In this document: in pieces, positions 54,974 to 64,000 of the stretch
Layout of the letters: every line of letters begins with the position of its first letter
Numbering within the stretch: position 1 is the stretch's first letter
Source of the DNA: Marinoscillum sp. MHG1-6
GTDB lineage: Bacteria; Bacteroidota; Bacteroidia; Cytophagales; Cyclobacteriaceae
Assembly (NCBI RefSeq): GCF_024714475.1
Contig: NZ_JAMZMI010000008.1
Span: 1 to 64,000, forward strand
Length of the DNA: 64,000 bases
Direction of reading: 5' to 3'
Translations under genes and position numbers: made by a program
The notes under the pieces: generated by a model
Database searches by the model: none
Told to the model about the DNA's origin: nothing
What the model saw: only the letters and a program-made list of their open reading frames with translations

Positions 54974-55297
54974 ATGGCTAAACCAGTAGAAATAACCGAT
55001 CAGAATTTCAACGAGGTATTGGATACAGATCAACCCGTATTGGTAGACTTTTGGGCTGAATGGTGTGGTCCTTGTAAAATGATCGGTCCACTAGTTGAAG
55101 AGTTGGCCTCAGACTATGATGGCAAAGCGGTGATAGGAAAAGTGGATGTTGATGTAAACCCTGAGGTTTCAGCAAAATTTGGAATTAGATCAATCCCTAC
55201 ATTATTGGTGTTTAAAAACGGAGAAGTAGTGGATAAGCAAATAGGAGCGGTTCCTAAGACTGTATTGAGTCAAAAAATTGAGGCTCAATTGGCTTAA
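54974..55297 (+). CDS. trxA: Thioredoxin
   Basis: This 107-residue thioredoxin has the active site WCGPCK with Cys31 and Cys34, the conserved cis-proline in RSIPTLLVF, and the KIEAQL C-terminal helix. It reduces protein disulfides in the cytoplasm. It is a single-gene unit with its own promoter and terminator. Length and motifs are standard. Confidence 0.97.
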   Translation: MAKPVEITDQNFNEVLDTDQPVLVDFWAEWCGPCKMIGPLVEELASDYDGKAVIGKVDVDVNPEVSAKFGIRSIPTLLVFKNGEVVDKQIGAVPKTVLSQKIEAQLA

Positions 55298-55320
55298 GAA
55301 CGTTTAAAAAGATAAGAAAA

Positions 55321-55349
55321 AACCCTGACGAATTTCGTCAGGGTTTTTT
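55321..55349. terminator. Bidirectional terminator between trxA and the FtsX-like gene
   Basis: A perfect 11-bp-arm hairpin (AACCCTGACGA, loop ATT, TCGTCAGGGTT) has a T-run on the plus strand and an A-run before it, so it ends trxA and probably also the convergent permease gene. Confidence 0.88.
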
Positions 55350-55374
55350 GTTTGATTCGTGTGAGAAGTGTGCT

Positions 55375-57783
55375 TTACTCATCTCTGAGTACATTGGCGG
55401 GGTCCGCAGTGATGGTTTTATAAAAGTTTGAGAGGACGGTGATCGAGGAAATTAATATCGCTAGAATGCCTGCTCCTAAAAATGGAAATACACCCACCTC
55501 AATTCTGTAAGCAAAATCTGATAGCCAGTTTTGGACGATGTAATAAGCTACCGGTGTGGCAACAGCCAGGGACACCAGGATCAAAATGAATTGTTCCTTA
55601 TAGCCAACTATAAATAAACCAATGGTATTGGCACCCAGTACCTTTCTGATTCCGATTTCCTTCGTTTTTTGCTGTGCTATGAAAGTTGCCAGCGCAAACA
55701 ATCCAAGACAGGCAATGATTACCGTGAGTATGGCAAAGATGCCCAGTATTTGACCCAGGTTATTTTCGCTTTTATACATCGCTTTCAATTCAGTATCCAG
55801 CACCTTGTAGCTAAAGGGTTTATGCGTGACAAATTCTTCCCAAACCTTTTGAATATGAGCCAGGGATTGATTGTTTACCTCATTTACCCTGATCGCAACA
55901 GTTCTGAAAAAGAAGCCACCATTAGGGCCTCTTCTTCCAATATCCAGAACAAATGGGCCAATTTCCGAATGAAATGACTTGTAGTTAAAGTCCTTAACCA
56001 CTCCAATAACTCTTTCATTACCATTATTTGATTGCAATCTCTTGCCAAGTGCATCATCGGGGTTCGAGTATCCAAGTGTTTTAACCATTGACATGTTGAT
56101 GATCACTGACAAGCTATCCTCATTGTCGAAAGTGTCATTAAAATCTCTTCCGGCTATAACGTCTAGTCCCATGGTTTTTACGAATCGCTCATCGATAAGT
56201 AGGGCAGGATAGAAGTTGGTTTCTTCCGGAGCCATGCCATCATGGTGAAAATCATGATTGTTGTTGTTTGTTCCCAGGATATCACTCATGATTGTGACAT
56301 CCTCCACGGTTGAATTGGCCATCAGCGCCCCCTTAAAAGCGTCCAGTCTTTGGTTGAGGTTGGCGCCTACAGCATTAAGTAACACGATGTTTTTTGAGTG
56401 ATATCCGTAATCCTTGTTATTGAGGAGCATTAATTGTTGATAGGTGATAAAAGTGAAAATAATCAACACTATGGCAATAGAGAACTGACTGACCACAAGC
56501 CCTTTGCGAAGTAGCTGTCCCTTGGCATTGGAGAAGAATTTCCCCTTAAAAACCAGTAGAGGGTCAAAGGATGAAATAAAGAAAGCGGGGTAGACCCCGG
56601 ATATCAATCCAATGGCCAGCACTATAACGAGCTGAAGTACTACGTTTTTCAGTTCAAATATATCTGCCACAGTCAGGTTGATCAGGTCCTTGAGGAAGGA
56701 TATCGAGATGTAGCAGATAATTAGCGCTAGTATGAAAGAAATGAACGATATAATGACTGATTCGGACAGAAACTGCACGATCAATTGGGACTTGGTTGCA
56801 CCGGCAACTTTACGTACTCCTATTTCTTTTGCTCTGAGTAATGAAAAGGAGGTAGAAAGATTGACAAAATTGACAATGGCGATGATGATCAAGAAGATGG
56901 CGCATGATATAAAGATGTACACGTATTTGATATCGCTATTGGCAGCCATTTCAAACTCCAGATGCGATTTGAGATGTACATCTTCGATTGGGATCAGATA
57001 ATGACTGGTAAGGTCCCTGGATCGCTCATCGTAGTATTTCTTCACAAAGGGTGGAAACTTGTTGTTTTCAAGATCCGCCAGATCTACCTTGGGACTGAGT
57101 TTGACGTAGGTCCATACAGGGTTCCACACCCATTGCGTTCGAATAAATTGAAGGTTACTTTCCACGGTTTCCATAGACAGTAACATCTCGGTATAAATGT
57201 GGGAGGTGCCTCCTTGTCGGTAGATTCCGGTCACCTCGAAGTCGCTTTGCTGAAAACCTTCATGTGTTATCTTTTGACCAATAGGGTCAGCATCACCAAA
57301 ATACTTTTTTGCCAGTTTTTCAGAAATGACGGCAGTGAAAGGGTTATCCAGCGCGGTTCCTTCATTTCCTCTGATCATTTCAAAATCCATCATAGAGAAC
57401 ACACTTGTGTCTACAAAATAGACATGCTGTTGATTGAACTTTCGCTTGTCTGCTAACTCCAATGTCACAATAGGTGATTGGAAGTTGAAAAACCTTACCT
57501 GGTTCTCGATGATATCCGGATAGTCATTCATTAACGCCGGTCCGGTAGGATAGGGGCAACTGGAGGAGTTTTCAAGGTAATTCTCACTTTCTATGATCTC
57601 CGCGAGCCTGTAGAGCCTTTCATGATCAGGGTGTGTTGCATCATAGCTTAATTCGCGAGAGACATACTTAAAAATGAAAATAAAGGCAGACAGGCTGATC
57701 GCTAAACCAATAATGTTGATAAAGCTGATCAATTTGTTTTTCGCCAAACTACGGAGAGTAGTTTTGAGGTATTCGAATATCAT
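55375..57783 (-). CDS. FtsX/MacB-like ABC transporter permease (third paralogue)
   Basis: This 802-residue protein has the same domain order as the pair at 26061-30999: N-terminal SFINIIGLAISL helix, MacB periplasmic domain, FtsX domain with LLRAKEIGVRKVAGATKSQL, second periplasmic domain, and C-terminal FtsX with AQQKTKEIGIRKVLGAN, ending in VLRDE. It is a stand-alone gene on the opposite strand and about equally distant from both paralogues. There is no ATPase beside it. Substrate unknown. Confidence 0.9.
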   Translation of the reverse strand: MIFEYLKTTLRSLAKNKLISFINIIGLAISLSAFIFIFKYVSRELSYDATHPDHERLYRLAEIIESENYLENSSSCPYPTGPALMNDYPDIIENQVRFFNFQSPIVTLELADKRKFNQQHVYFVDTSVFSMMDFEMIRGNEGTALDNPFTAVISEKLAKKYFGDADPIGQKITHEGFQQSDFEVTGIYRQGGTSHIYTEMLLSMETVESNLQFIRTQWVWNPVWTYVKLSPKVDLADLENNKFPPFVKKYYDERSRDLTSHYLIPIEDVHLKSHLEFEMAANSDIKYVYIFISCAIFLIIIAIVNFVNLSTSFSLLRAKEIGVRKVAGATKSQLIVQFLSESVIISFISFILALIICYISISFLKDLINLTVADIFELKNVVLQLVIVLAIGLISGVYPAFFISSFDPLLVFKGKFFSNAKGQLLRKGLVVSQFSIAIVLIIFTFITYQQLMLLNNKDYGYHSKNIVLLNAVGANLNQRLDAFKGALMANSTVEDVTIMSDILGTNNNNHDFHHDGMAPEETNFYPALLIDERFVKTMGLDVIAGRDFNDTFDNEDSLSVIINMSMVKTLGYSNPDDALGKRLQSNNGNERVIGVVKDFNYKSFHSEIGPFVLDIGRRGPNGGFFFRTVAIRVNEVNNQSLAHIQKVWEEFVTHKPFSYKVLDTELKAMYKSENNLGQILGIFAILTVIIACLGLFALATFIAQQKTKEIGIRKVLGANTIGLFIVGYKEQFILILVSLAVATPVAYYIVQNWLSDFAYRIEVGVFPFLGAGILAILISSITVLSNFYKTITADPANVLRDE

Positions 57784-58047
57784 GTAATTAGAGTTAGTGG
57801 AATTTTTAACTCTCTGGTATGCACATGACTCATACGAGGAAGAGGGGTCAAGGTTATTAAATTTGTGATAGTCGGTAAAATACCAAAGTTGATTTGTTAA
57901 AAAGGGTGCTTTTGCTTCAAATCATTGAGGTTGCGATATTATTTATAAAATTTCATGATATAGTCGGAAGGGATTTTTTAGAATCACCAATCCACAATAG
58001 CGATTCATTATGCGGATTTTAGCGTTCCCTAATAAATGGTAAAAAAA

Positions 58048-58071
58048 AGCCCCGATCATATGATCAGGGCT
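58048..58071 (-). terminator. Terminator of the SUF operon/bacilliredoxin unit
   Basis: The arms AGCCCCGATCAT and ATGATCAGGGCT pair with one G-T. On the minus strand the hairpin is followed by a run of eight T (58041-58048). It lies 33 bp downstream of the bacilliredoxin stop. Confidence 0.85.
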
Positions 58072-58103
58072 CCCTATTTATCTTAACTGATTAACAATGG
58101 GTA

Positions 58104-58520
58104 TTAGCAGAACTCGCTATATACTTCAACTAAATGATTTGCAATCATTTCCGCGGACCTTCCTTCAATGTGATGTCTTTCTACAAAGTGTACCAACTCA
58201 CCATCTTTGAACAATGCAATTGATGGAGAAGATGGAGGGAACGGTAATGTGTACTCACGTGCTTTTGCAGTAGCTTCCATATCCACACCGGCAAATACCG
58301 TTGCCAAATGATCAGGTTTTTTATTAGATAAGTTAAGGGAAGCGAGAACGCCCGGACGGCAAGTTCCTGCAGCACAGCCACAAACTGAATTGATAACAAT
58401 CAGGGTAGTTCCTTTATGATCTTTTAGATGATTTTCTACAGCGTCAGCAGTTTTGAACTCCTCAAAACCCACTTCTGTAAGCTGAGTTCTCATTGGTGCT
58501 ACTAATTCTTCTGGATACAT
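58104..58520 (-). CDS. BrxA/BrxB-family bacilliredoxin
   Basis: This 138-residue protein of the YphP/YqiW family has the CGC active site (Cys47 and Cys49 in NSVCGCAAG) and further Cys at 54 and 138. Bacilliredoxins remove bacillithiol from mixed-disulfide proteins; Bacteroidota make related low-molecular-weight thiols in some lineages, so the real partner here is inferred. It is the last gene of the SUF unit and ends at the terminator at 58048. Confidence 0.9.
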   Translation of the reverse strand: MYPEELVAPMRTQLTEVGFEEFKTADAVENHLKDHKGTTLIVINSVCGCAAGTCRPGVLASLNLSNKKPDHLATVFAGVDMEATAKAREYTLPFPPSSPSIALFKDGELVHFVERHHIEGRSAEMIANHLVEVYSEFC

Positions 58521-58560
58521 TTCTTTTTAATTTATTGTTTTCTGTTCTTAGTCTATATTA

Positions 58561-58893
58561 TTACATGAATCCCAGCTCAAGCTTGGCTGATTCAGACATC
58601 ATATCTGTCGTGTAAGGCGGATCAAACGTTACCTCAACCGTTACGTCATTTACTTCGGGGATAGCTTTGATTGCCAACTCTATCTCCCCAGGAATACTTT
58701 CTGCCGATGGGCAGGCTGGTGAGGTTAAAGTCATCAATACATGCACATTATTGACTGGGAAAATATTGATTTCGTAGATCAACCCCAGTTCAAAAACGTC
58801 CACTGGGATTTCCGGGTCATAAACCGTTTTGATTTCGGTTACGATTTTTTCCTTTAATTCTAGAGTATCGTTTGTCTTTGTCTCTTCCATCAT
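58561..58893 (-). CDS. DUF59/MIP18-family Fe-S maturation protein (SufT-like)
   Basis: This 110-residue protein has the DPEIP motif (residues 26-30) and the reactive Cys61 in LTSPACPSAE, both hallmarks of DUF59. Family members assist Fe-S cluster transfer to target proteins. It overlaps sufE by 4 bp (ATGA), a strong sign of membership in the SUF operon. Confidence 0.92.
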   Translation of the reverse strand: MMEETKTNDTLELKEKIVTEIKTVYDPEIPVDVFELGLIYEINIFPVNNVHVLMTLTSPACPSAESIPGEIELAIKAIPEVNDVTVEVTFDPPYTTDMMSESAKLELGFM

Positions 58894-59321
58894 GCATTGG
58901 TTTTTGTACTTAAAGCCAGCGCATCCAACTTCATCTGTTTGATCATGGCTGCAAATCCATTAGATCTTTGGGTGCCTATGAATCTATTCATTCCAATTTT
59001 TTCCGGAAAATAGACGTCATTGTTAAGGATCACCTCAGGAGTTTGACCTGATAGCACCCTCACCAGCAGGCTAACAAGTCCTTTGGTGATAGCCGTGTTA
59101 GAATCAGCTTCAAATTGCACCTTATCATTCTCCAGTCCGGCCATAAGCCAAACTTTTGATTGACAGCCTTTCACAATATTTTCATCTGTCCGCTTCGAAG
59201 CTTCCATTTCCGGAAGTTGCTCGCCTAATTCCATGATATAGTTGATGGTCATTTCCATATCACCATCCAGCATGGAAAATTCTTCTATGATCTCGTCCTG
59301 TATTTCTTTGATGTCGCTCAT
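58890..59321 (-). CDS. sufE: SufE, sulfur acceptor for SufS
   Basis: This 143-residue SufE has the sulfur-accepting Cys53 in VKGCQSKVW. It takes the persulfide from SufS and passes it to the SufBCD scaffold. It overlaps sufS by 4 bp and the DUF59 gene by 4 bp, so the three are translationally coupled. Length typical. Confidence 0.95.
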   Translation of the reverse strand: MSDIKEIQDEIIEEFSMLDGDMEMTINYIMELGEQLPEMEASKRTDENIVKGCQSKVWLMAGLENDKVQFEADSNTAITKGLVSLLVRVLSGQTPEVILNNDVYFPEKIGMNRFIGTQRSNGFAAMIKQMKLDALALSTKTNA

Positions 59322-60553
59322 TTGCGAAACTTACTTACTATTTCTTTTAAAGCCTGGGCAAAATAAGCCACTTCATCTACGGTGTTGTAAACAGCAAAAG
59401 AGGCTCTTACCGTTCCCTCAATCTGGAAAATATCCATTAAAGGTTGAGTACAGTGGTGACCAGTTCTTACTGCGATACCTTTTGCATCAAGCCACATCCC
59501 CAAATCGAAAGGATGAATGTTTTCCACGTTGAAAGAAATAACACTTGCCTTACTTTCCGCCGTACCAATCGGCTCAAAACCGTCTATTTCACTTAATAAC
59601 TTTGTTCCCTCATCGAGCAGTCGCTGTTCATGGTCATGAAGAAATTGATGTCCAATCTGGCTCATGAAATCCATGGCAGCCTTAAATGCGACCACATCAC
59701 CAATATTCGGAGTGCCCGCTTCAAACTTGTAGGGGATATCATTAAAGGTAGTCTTCGCAAAAGTCACTTCGCTGATCATTTCACCACCTCCCTGATAGGC
59801 ATCCATTTTTTCAAGCAACAGACGTTTCCCGTAAAGTATCCCAACACCTGTTGGGCCATACATTTTATGTGCTGACAAGGCAAGAAAATCACAATTGAGG
59901 TCTTTAACATCTACCTTTTCATGTGGTGCCGCCTGTGCGGCATCAACCAACGTAATGGCTCCTGCTTTGTGAGCATCAGCTATGATTTCCTTAATCGGAT
60001 TGATTGTTCCTAAGGCGTTAGAAATATAAACCGCTGAAACAATTTTCGTCTTGTCAGAAAGTAATTTGAGGTATTCCTCATAAATGATCTCCCCTCTGTT
60101 GTTGATAGGGATCACTTTTAACTCTGCTCCAGTCTGTTGACATAGGATTTGCCATGGAACGATGTTGCTATGGTGTTCCATGGAAGTGATAATAATCTCA
60201 TCGCCTGCTTTCAGAAACTTGCGTCCATAGGCTTGCGCCACCAGGTTGATGCCTTCGGTGGTTCCTTTGGTAAATACAATTTCCTCAGCTTCAGGAGCAT
60301 TAATAAAAGCCTGAGCAGCCTTTCGTGTTTCCTCGTAGGCACTTGTGGCTCTTTCAGCCAAAGTATGTATCCCTCTATGGATGTTGCTGTTATCCCGGTT
60401 GTAATAATGGGATAGGGCATCGATCACTTGCTTAGGTTTTTGAGAGGTGGCCGCATTGTCAAAATAAATCAAAGGTTTTCCATTCACCTGCTGATCTAAT
60501 ACAGGGAACTGAGCTCTGATCTCATCTATTGACAATGTCGTGGTTATACTCAT
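59318..60553 (-). CDS. sufS: SufS cysteine desulfurase
   Basis: This 411-residue PLP enzyme has the PLP-lysine in LSAHKMYGPTG, the FTKGTTEGIN substrate-binding region and the catalytic Cys368 in RTGHHCTQP. It makes persulfide sulfur and alanine from cysteine for the SUF pathway. The start shares one base with the sufD stop. Confidence 0.97.
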   Translation of the reverse strand: MSITTTLSIDEIRAQFPVLDQQVNGKPLIYFDNAATSQKPKQVIDALSHYYNRDNSNIHRGIHTLAERATSAYEETRKAAQAFINAPEAEEIVFTKGTTEGINLVAQAYGRKFLKAGDEIIITSMEHHSNIVPWQILCQQTGAELKVIPINNRGEIIYEEYLKLLSDKTKIVSAVYISNALGTINPIKEIIADAHKAGAITLVDAAQAAPHEKVDVKDLNCDFLALSAHKMYGPTGVGILYGKRLLLEKMDAYQGGGEMISEVTFAKTTFNDIPYKFEAGTPNIGDVVAFKAAMDFMSQIGHQFLHDHEQRLLDEGTKLLSEIDGFEPIGTAESKASVISFNVENIHPFDLGMWLDAKGIAVRTGHHCTQPLMDIFQIEGTVRASFAVYNTVDEVAYFAQALKEIVSKFRK

Positions 60554-61827
60554 TAACCTAGTTTGTTTAGGATTATGCTTTCTATTTCGTCTTTTACCAG
60601 CTCTTCTTTCACTTCTTCAAGCGTTTCTACTGCGAAAGCGGTCAGCATCAATGCTTTGGCTCTCACCTTAGAAATTCCTCGTGCTCTCAAATAGAAGATT
60701 GCGTCTTCATCCAACTGTCCTGTTGTACAACCGTGAGAACATTTCACGTCATCAGCCCAGATCTCCAATTGTGGTTTGGTATTGACCGTAGCTGAATCAG
60801 ATAAAATAATATTGTTATTGGACTGGAAAGCATTGGTTTTCTGCGCTTCCGGTCTCACATAGATTTTACCATTGAAAACACCTCGTGCATTTTCATCGAT
60901 CACTCCTTTATATAATTCATTACTAAAGGAGTGAGGCTGTTTATGGTCTACGGCAGTATTGTTATCAACCTGTGTGTTGCCACTGATTACGTATAAGCCA
61001 TTCATATGACCTTCACAGTTTTCACCGTCAATATCAATGACCACATTGTTTCTGATCACCGCTCCACCGAAGGTGAAGGTATTGGTATGAAATCTTGAAT
61101 CTTTGTCTTGAGAAGCGTAGATACCTTCTACTGCATATACGTTCTTAGGGTACTGCTGAAGTTTTGTAAACCGAACTGAAGCATTGGATTCAACTTTTGA
61201 TTCCAACATGCCGATAACCAGTGCAGCAGCATCACCGTTCACAAAGGTCTTTTCATAAACCCTTGTTTGACTTCCCGTCTCTGCGTCTATCAGAATCCTT
61301 GGAAAGCTAATCGATGTATTTTCAGCATCAAGGAAATGATATATGAATGTCGGAATGTTGTCACTGTTTCGTGCAGCTTTGAAAAACAATCCTCCTGAAA
61401 ACTGAGCGCCGTTCAACTGCGCAAAAGGGTCCCTTGAAGAGTTCGATACCTTTCCCAATAGGTCAAGCTCACTTTCAGAAATTACACTGATTTGGAGATG
61501 ATTGGCATCACTCTTTATTTCAGAAAGGTCTGACTTCCATACTCCGTTTATGAAAACAAGATGATTAGCTTCATTAACAGGATAGAAGCGCTCCTTAATT
61601 TCAGCAATATCCCAGCTCGTTTCTAATGGAACTGAAACTTCTGAAAAGTTCTTTTCCAGAATTCTTGCAATCTGGGTATACTTATAAGCCTCAGACTTAC
61701 GATGTGGTAAGCCTAAAGTGTTAAAAGCCTCGAAGCTTCCTTTCTGAAAGTCTGAAAGTCCTTCTTTTGACCCGGTTTTTGCTTCAAATATGGTTGTGAA
61801 TTGATCTGTTAGCGTTAATTCTGCCAT
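60553..61827 (-). CDS. sufD: SufD, Fe-S assembly scaffold subunit
   Basis: This 424-residue SufD has the beta-helix core (NTFTFGGAVIRNNVVIDIDGEN and similar turns) and the C-terminal helical part with CSHGCTTGQLDEDAIFYLRARGI. It partners with SufB and SufC to build and transfer the cluster. It lies 6 bp from sufC. Confidence 0.96.
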   Translation of the reverse strand: MAELTLTDQFTTIFEAKTGSKEGLSDFQKGSFEAFNTLGLPHRKSEAYKYTQIARILEKNFSEVSVPLETSWDIAEIKERFYPVNEANHLVFINGVWKSDLSEIKSDANHLQISVISESELDLLGKVSNSSRDPFAQLNGAQFSGGLFFKAARNSDNIPTFIYHFLDAENTSISFPRILIDAETGSQTRVYEKTFVNGDAAALVIGMLESKVESNASVRFTKLQQYPKNVYAVEGIYASQDKDSRFHTNTFTFGGAVIRNNVVIDIDGENCEGHMNGLYVISGNTQVDNNTAVDHKQPHSFSNELYKGVIDENARGVFNGKIYVRPEAQKTNAFQSNNNIILSDSATVNTKPQLEIWADDVKCSHGCTTGQLDEDAIFYLRARGISKVRAKALMLTAFAVETLEEVKEELVKDEIESIILNKLG

Positions 61828-61833
61828 GTCTAC

Positions 61834-62592
61834 TTATGCTTCAACTCCTTCTTCATCTTTAATCCAGTCGTAACCTTTCTCTTCAAGTTCAAGAGCGAGA
61901 TTCTTATCTCCGGATTTCACAATTTTTCCTTTGTACAATACGTGAACAAAGTCAGGTACGATGTAATCAAGAAGTCTTTGGTAGTGAGTCACCACGATGG
62001 TAGCGTTGTCCTTACTTTTCAGCTTGTTGACACCATCCGCCACTATCTTTAGGGCATCAATATCCAACCCTGAATCAGTTTCATCAAGGATGGATAGTTT
62101 CGGCTCCAACATGGCCATTTGGAAAATCTCATTTCTTTTCTTTTCTCCACCCGAAAACCCTTCATTGAGGGCTCTGCTTAAAAGGGCCTGATCAATGTCT
62201 ACGAGCTTCATTTTTTCTTTCATCTCTTTCAAGAAGGAAACAGCATCCAAAGGCTTCAGACCTTTTGATTCTCTTACCTGGTTTACGGCTGTTTTCAGGA
62301 AGTTGGTGGTAGAAACTCCAGGGATTTCAACAGGATACTGAAAAGCAAGGAAGATACCTTCGCGCGCTCTTTCTTCCGGGGCAAACTCAAGTAAGTCCTT
62401 ACCCATGTAAGAAACACTACCGCCAGTTACCTCATATTCCTCTCTTCCGGCAAGTACAGATGCGAGTGTACTTTTTCCAGAGCCATTAGGGCCCATGATC
62501 GCATGTACTTCACCCGGCTTAACCTCAAGGTTGATTCCCTTCAATATCTCTTTATCTTCAATTGAAGCTTGTAAGTTTTCTATCTTTAGCAT
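61834..62592 (-). CDS. sufC: SufC, Fe-S assembly ATPase
   Basis: This 252-residue ABC-type ATPase has Walker A GPNGSGKST, signature FSGGEKKR and Walker B followed by LDETDSGLD, a SufC hallmark (usually DEIDSGLD; Ile is Thr here). It drives the conformational change in SufBCD. It follows sufB by 17 bp. Confidence 0.97.
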   Translation of the reverse strand: MLKIENLQASIEDKEILKGINLEVKPGEVHAIMGPNGSGKSTLASVLAGREEYEVTGGSVSYMGKDLLEFAPEERAREGIFLAFQYPVEIPGVSTTNFLKTAVNQVRESKGLKPLDAVSFLKEMKEKMKLVDIDQALLSRALNEGFSGGEKKRNEIFQMAMLEPKLSILDETDSGLDIDALKIVADGVNKLKSKDNATIVVTHYQRLLDYIVPDFVHVLYKGKIVKSGDKNLALELEEKGYDWIKDEEGVEA

Positions 62593-62609
62593 GTTATTGA
62601 ATTGAGTTT

Positions 62610-64000
62610 TTAACCAACGCTTCCTTCAAGCGTAAGTGCCAATAGTTTTTGCGCCTCAACGGCAAACTCCATTGGTAATTTGTTCATTACTTCTTTTGCG
62701 AAACCATTTACGATGAGAGCAACTGCGCTTTCCTCATCGATCCCTCTTTGCTGACAGTAGAAGATCTGATCTTCACCGATTTTAGAGGTGGTGGCTTCAT
62801 GCTCAACCTGGGCTGAGTTGTTTTCTACATCTATATATGGGAAGGTGTGTGCACCACATTTGTCACCCATGAGTAGGGAATCACATTGTGAAAAGTTTCG
62901 TGCATTTTCTGCTCTTTTCATTATGTTGACCTGACCTCGATAACTATTTTGTGATTTACCTGCAGAAATCCCTTTGGAAACAATTCTTGATCTGGTGTTT
63001 TTACCAATGTGGATCATTTTAGTTCCGGTGTCAGCTTGCTGATAATTATTGGTCACCGCCACTGAGTAGAATTCACCAACCGAGTGATCACCTTTTAATA
63101 TACAAGAAGGGTACTTCCAGGTCACAGCGGATCCGGTCTCAACCTGAGTCCAGCTGATTTTGGAATGATCTCCGGCGCAAATACCTCTTTTCGTTACGAA
63201 GTTGTAAATACCACCTTTACCGTTTTTATCACCGGGGTACCAATTCTGAACAGTTGAGTATTTAACCTCTGCTTTTTCAGCAGCATATATTTCCACAACG
63301 GCTGCATGCAACTGGTTTTCATCACGCATTGGAGCTGTACAACCCTCAAGATAAGATACATATGATCCCGGCTCAGCCACAATCAAAGTCCTTTCAAACT
63401 GACCTGTATTGGCAGCATTGATTCGGAAGTAAGTCGATAATTCCATCGGGCATCTTACCCCTTTAGGAATATAGCAAAAGGATCCATCGGAGAAAACCGC
63501 TGAGTTTAGGGCAGCAAAATAGTTATCCGCCGCAGGGACAACAGATCCAAGATATTTCTTTATTAGCTCAGGGTGCTCCTGCACTGCTTCACTGAATGAG
63601 CAGAAAACAATTCCAAGTTCTGAAAGTGTCTCTTTGAAGGTAGTGGCAACAGAAACTGAGTCGATAACCGCATCCACAGCGACACCTGTAAGTCTTTTTT
63701 GTTCCTGAAGGGAAATACCTAAACGCTCGAAGGTCTTTAGTAATTCAGGATCAACTTCTTCCAGGGATTTGGCTTTTTTGGATTGCTTGGGTGCAGAATA
63801 GTACTTAATCGCCTGGTAGTCAATTTTCGGGTAGGTCACATTGGCCCATTTTGGCTCATCCATTTCCACCCATCTGCGGTAGGCTTTCAGTCTCCACTCA
63901 AGCAACCATTCCGGCTCTTCTTTCTTTGAGGAGATGAATCTTACGATATCCTCACTGATACCTAAGGGAGCCTCGTCTGCTTCAAAATCAACAGACCAAC
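62610..64000 (-). CDS. sufB: SufB, Fe-S assembly scaffold (5' end beyond window)
   Basis: The visible frame runs to the window edge; the sequence 63906-64000 continues in frame upstream of the first internal ATG (at 63905), reading [22 protein letters not shown]. So the true start lies just beyond 64000, and only about 15-20 N-terminal residues are missing. It has the SufB beta-helix and the cluster-binding cysteine region ([14 protein letters not shown]-like segment as [14 protein letters not shown]). SufB is the main scaffold on which Fe-S clusters are built. It is the first gene of the operon. Confidence 0.95.
   Translation of the reverse strand, partial: WSVDFEADEAPLGISEDIVRFISSKKEEPEWLLEWRLKAYRRWVEMDEPKWANVTYPKIDYQAIKYYSAPKQSKKAKSLEEVDPELLKTFERLGISLQEQKRLTGVAVDAVIDSVSVATTFKETLSELGIVFCSFSEAVQEHPELIKKYLGSVVPAADNYFAALNSAVFSDGSFCYIPKGVRCPMELSTYFRINAANTGQFERTLIVAEPGSYVSYLEGCTAPMRDENQLHAAVVEIYAAEKAEVKYSTVQNWYPGDKNGKGGIYNFVTKRGICAGDHSKISWTQVETGSAVTWKYPSCILKGDHSVGEFYSVAVTNNYQQADTGTKMIHIGKNTRSRIVSKGISAGKSQNSYRGQVNIMKRAENARNFSQCDSLLMGDKCGAHTFPYIDVENNSAQVEHEATTSKIGEDQIFYCQQRGIDEESAVALIVNGFAKEVMNKLPMEFAVEAQKLLALTLEGSVG

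Overview
The window is a chromosomal segment of a Bacteroidota bacterium, most likely a marine or soil member of the Cytophagales (inference). Supporting signs are Bacteroidota-type promoters (a TTTG box, a 19-nt spacer, then TAnnTTTG) in front of gap and tRNA-Glu, a type IX secretion C-terminal sorting domain, two very large sensor kinases with Reg_prop propellers, several 800-residue FtsX-like permeases, many lipoproteins, and a DnaE polymerase carrying an N-terminal proofreading exonuclease. No CRISPR array, prophage or rRNA operon was seen.

Region 1 (1-4.8 kb) is accessory DNA. Five short plus-strand genes (three lipoproteins or secreted proteins and two alpha/beta hydrolases) lie between structured spacers that behave like integron attC sites. 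For each gene unit, the 7-10 bp at its left edge are the reverse complement of a motif at or just past its stop codon: GTTGTGG/CCACAAC, GTTGTGC/GCACAAC, GTTACCTGC/GCAGGTAAC, an imperfect GATAGGC/GCCTAAC, and GTTACCTCTC/GAGAGGTAAC. This is the signature of gene cassettes. No integrase is in the window. The array ends at a frameshifted REP-associated tyrosine transposase (RAYT) flanked by REP-like palindromes.

Region 2 (4.9-13.6 kb) holds a Crp/Fnr regulator with a small outer-membrane protein, a lipoprotein related to phosphatidylserine decarboxylase paired with a GH16 glycanase, a Reg_prop histidine kinase, gap and tRNA-Glu.

Region 3 (13.6-21.9 kb) is a compact nitrous-oxide respiration operon: Rrf2-type Fe-S regulator, Ric/ScdA repair protein, c-type cytochrome, FAS1 lipoprotein, Sec-type (clade II-like) nosZ, a membrane-NosL fusion, nosD, nosF and nosY. 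An inverted repeat upstream of the Rrf2 gene is a candidate operator. Together these would detoxify NO damage, deliver copper to NosZ and reduce N2O.

Region 4 (22-31 kb) has an EamA transporter, a LolD-like ATPase, sucC, an 0.75-kb stretch with no gene and two tandem FtsX-like permeases. Region 5 (31.2-34.2 kb) is a small sulfur cluster: a Tat-exported DsrE-like protein, a periplasmic DsrE protein, a TsdA-like thiosulfate dehydrogenase and a TauE/SafE exporter. Region 6 (34.2-47.4 kb) has small and hypothetical genes, a T9SS-exported CotH protein, an internally duplicated membrane protein, a DEAD-box helicase, a second Reg_prop kinase with its own response regulator, and two copies of a dispersed non-coding repeat. 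Region 7 (47.5-58 kb) carries dnaE, an HTH regulator, a secreted CsgG-like pair, trxA and a third FtsX-like permease. Region 8 (58.1-64 kb, minus strand) is the SUF iron-sulfur operon sufB-C-D-S-E, a DUF59 gene and a bacilliredoxin; sufB runs off the right edge.
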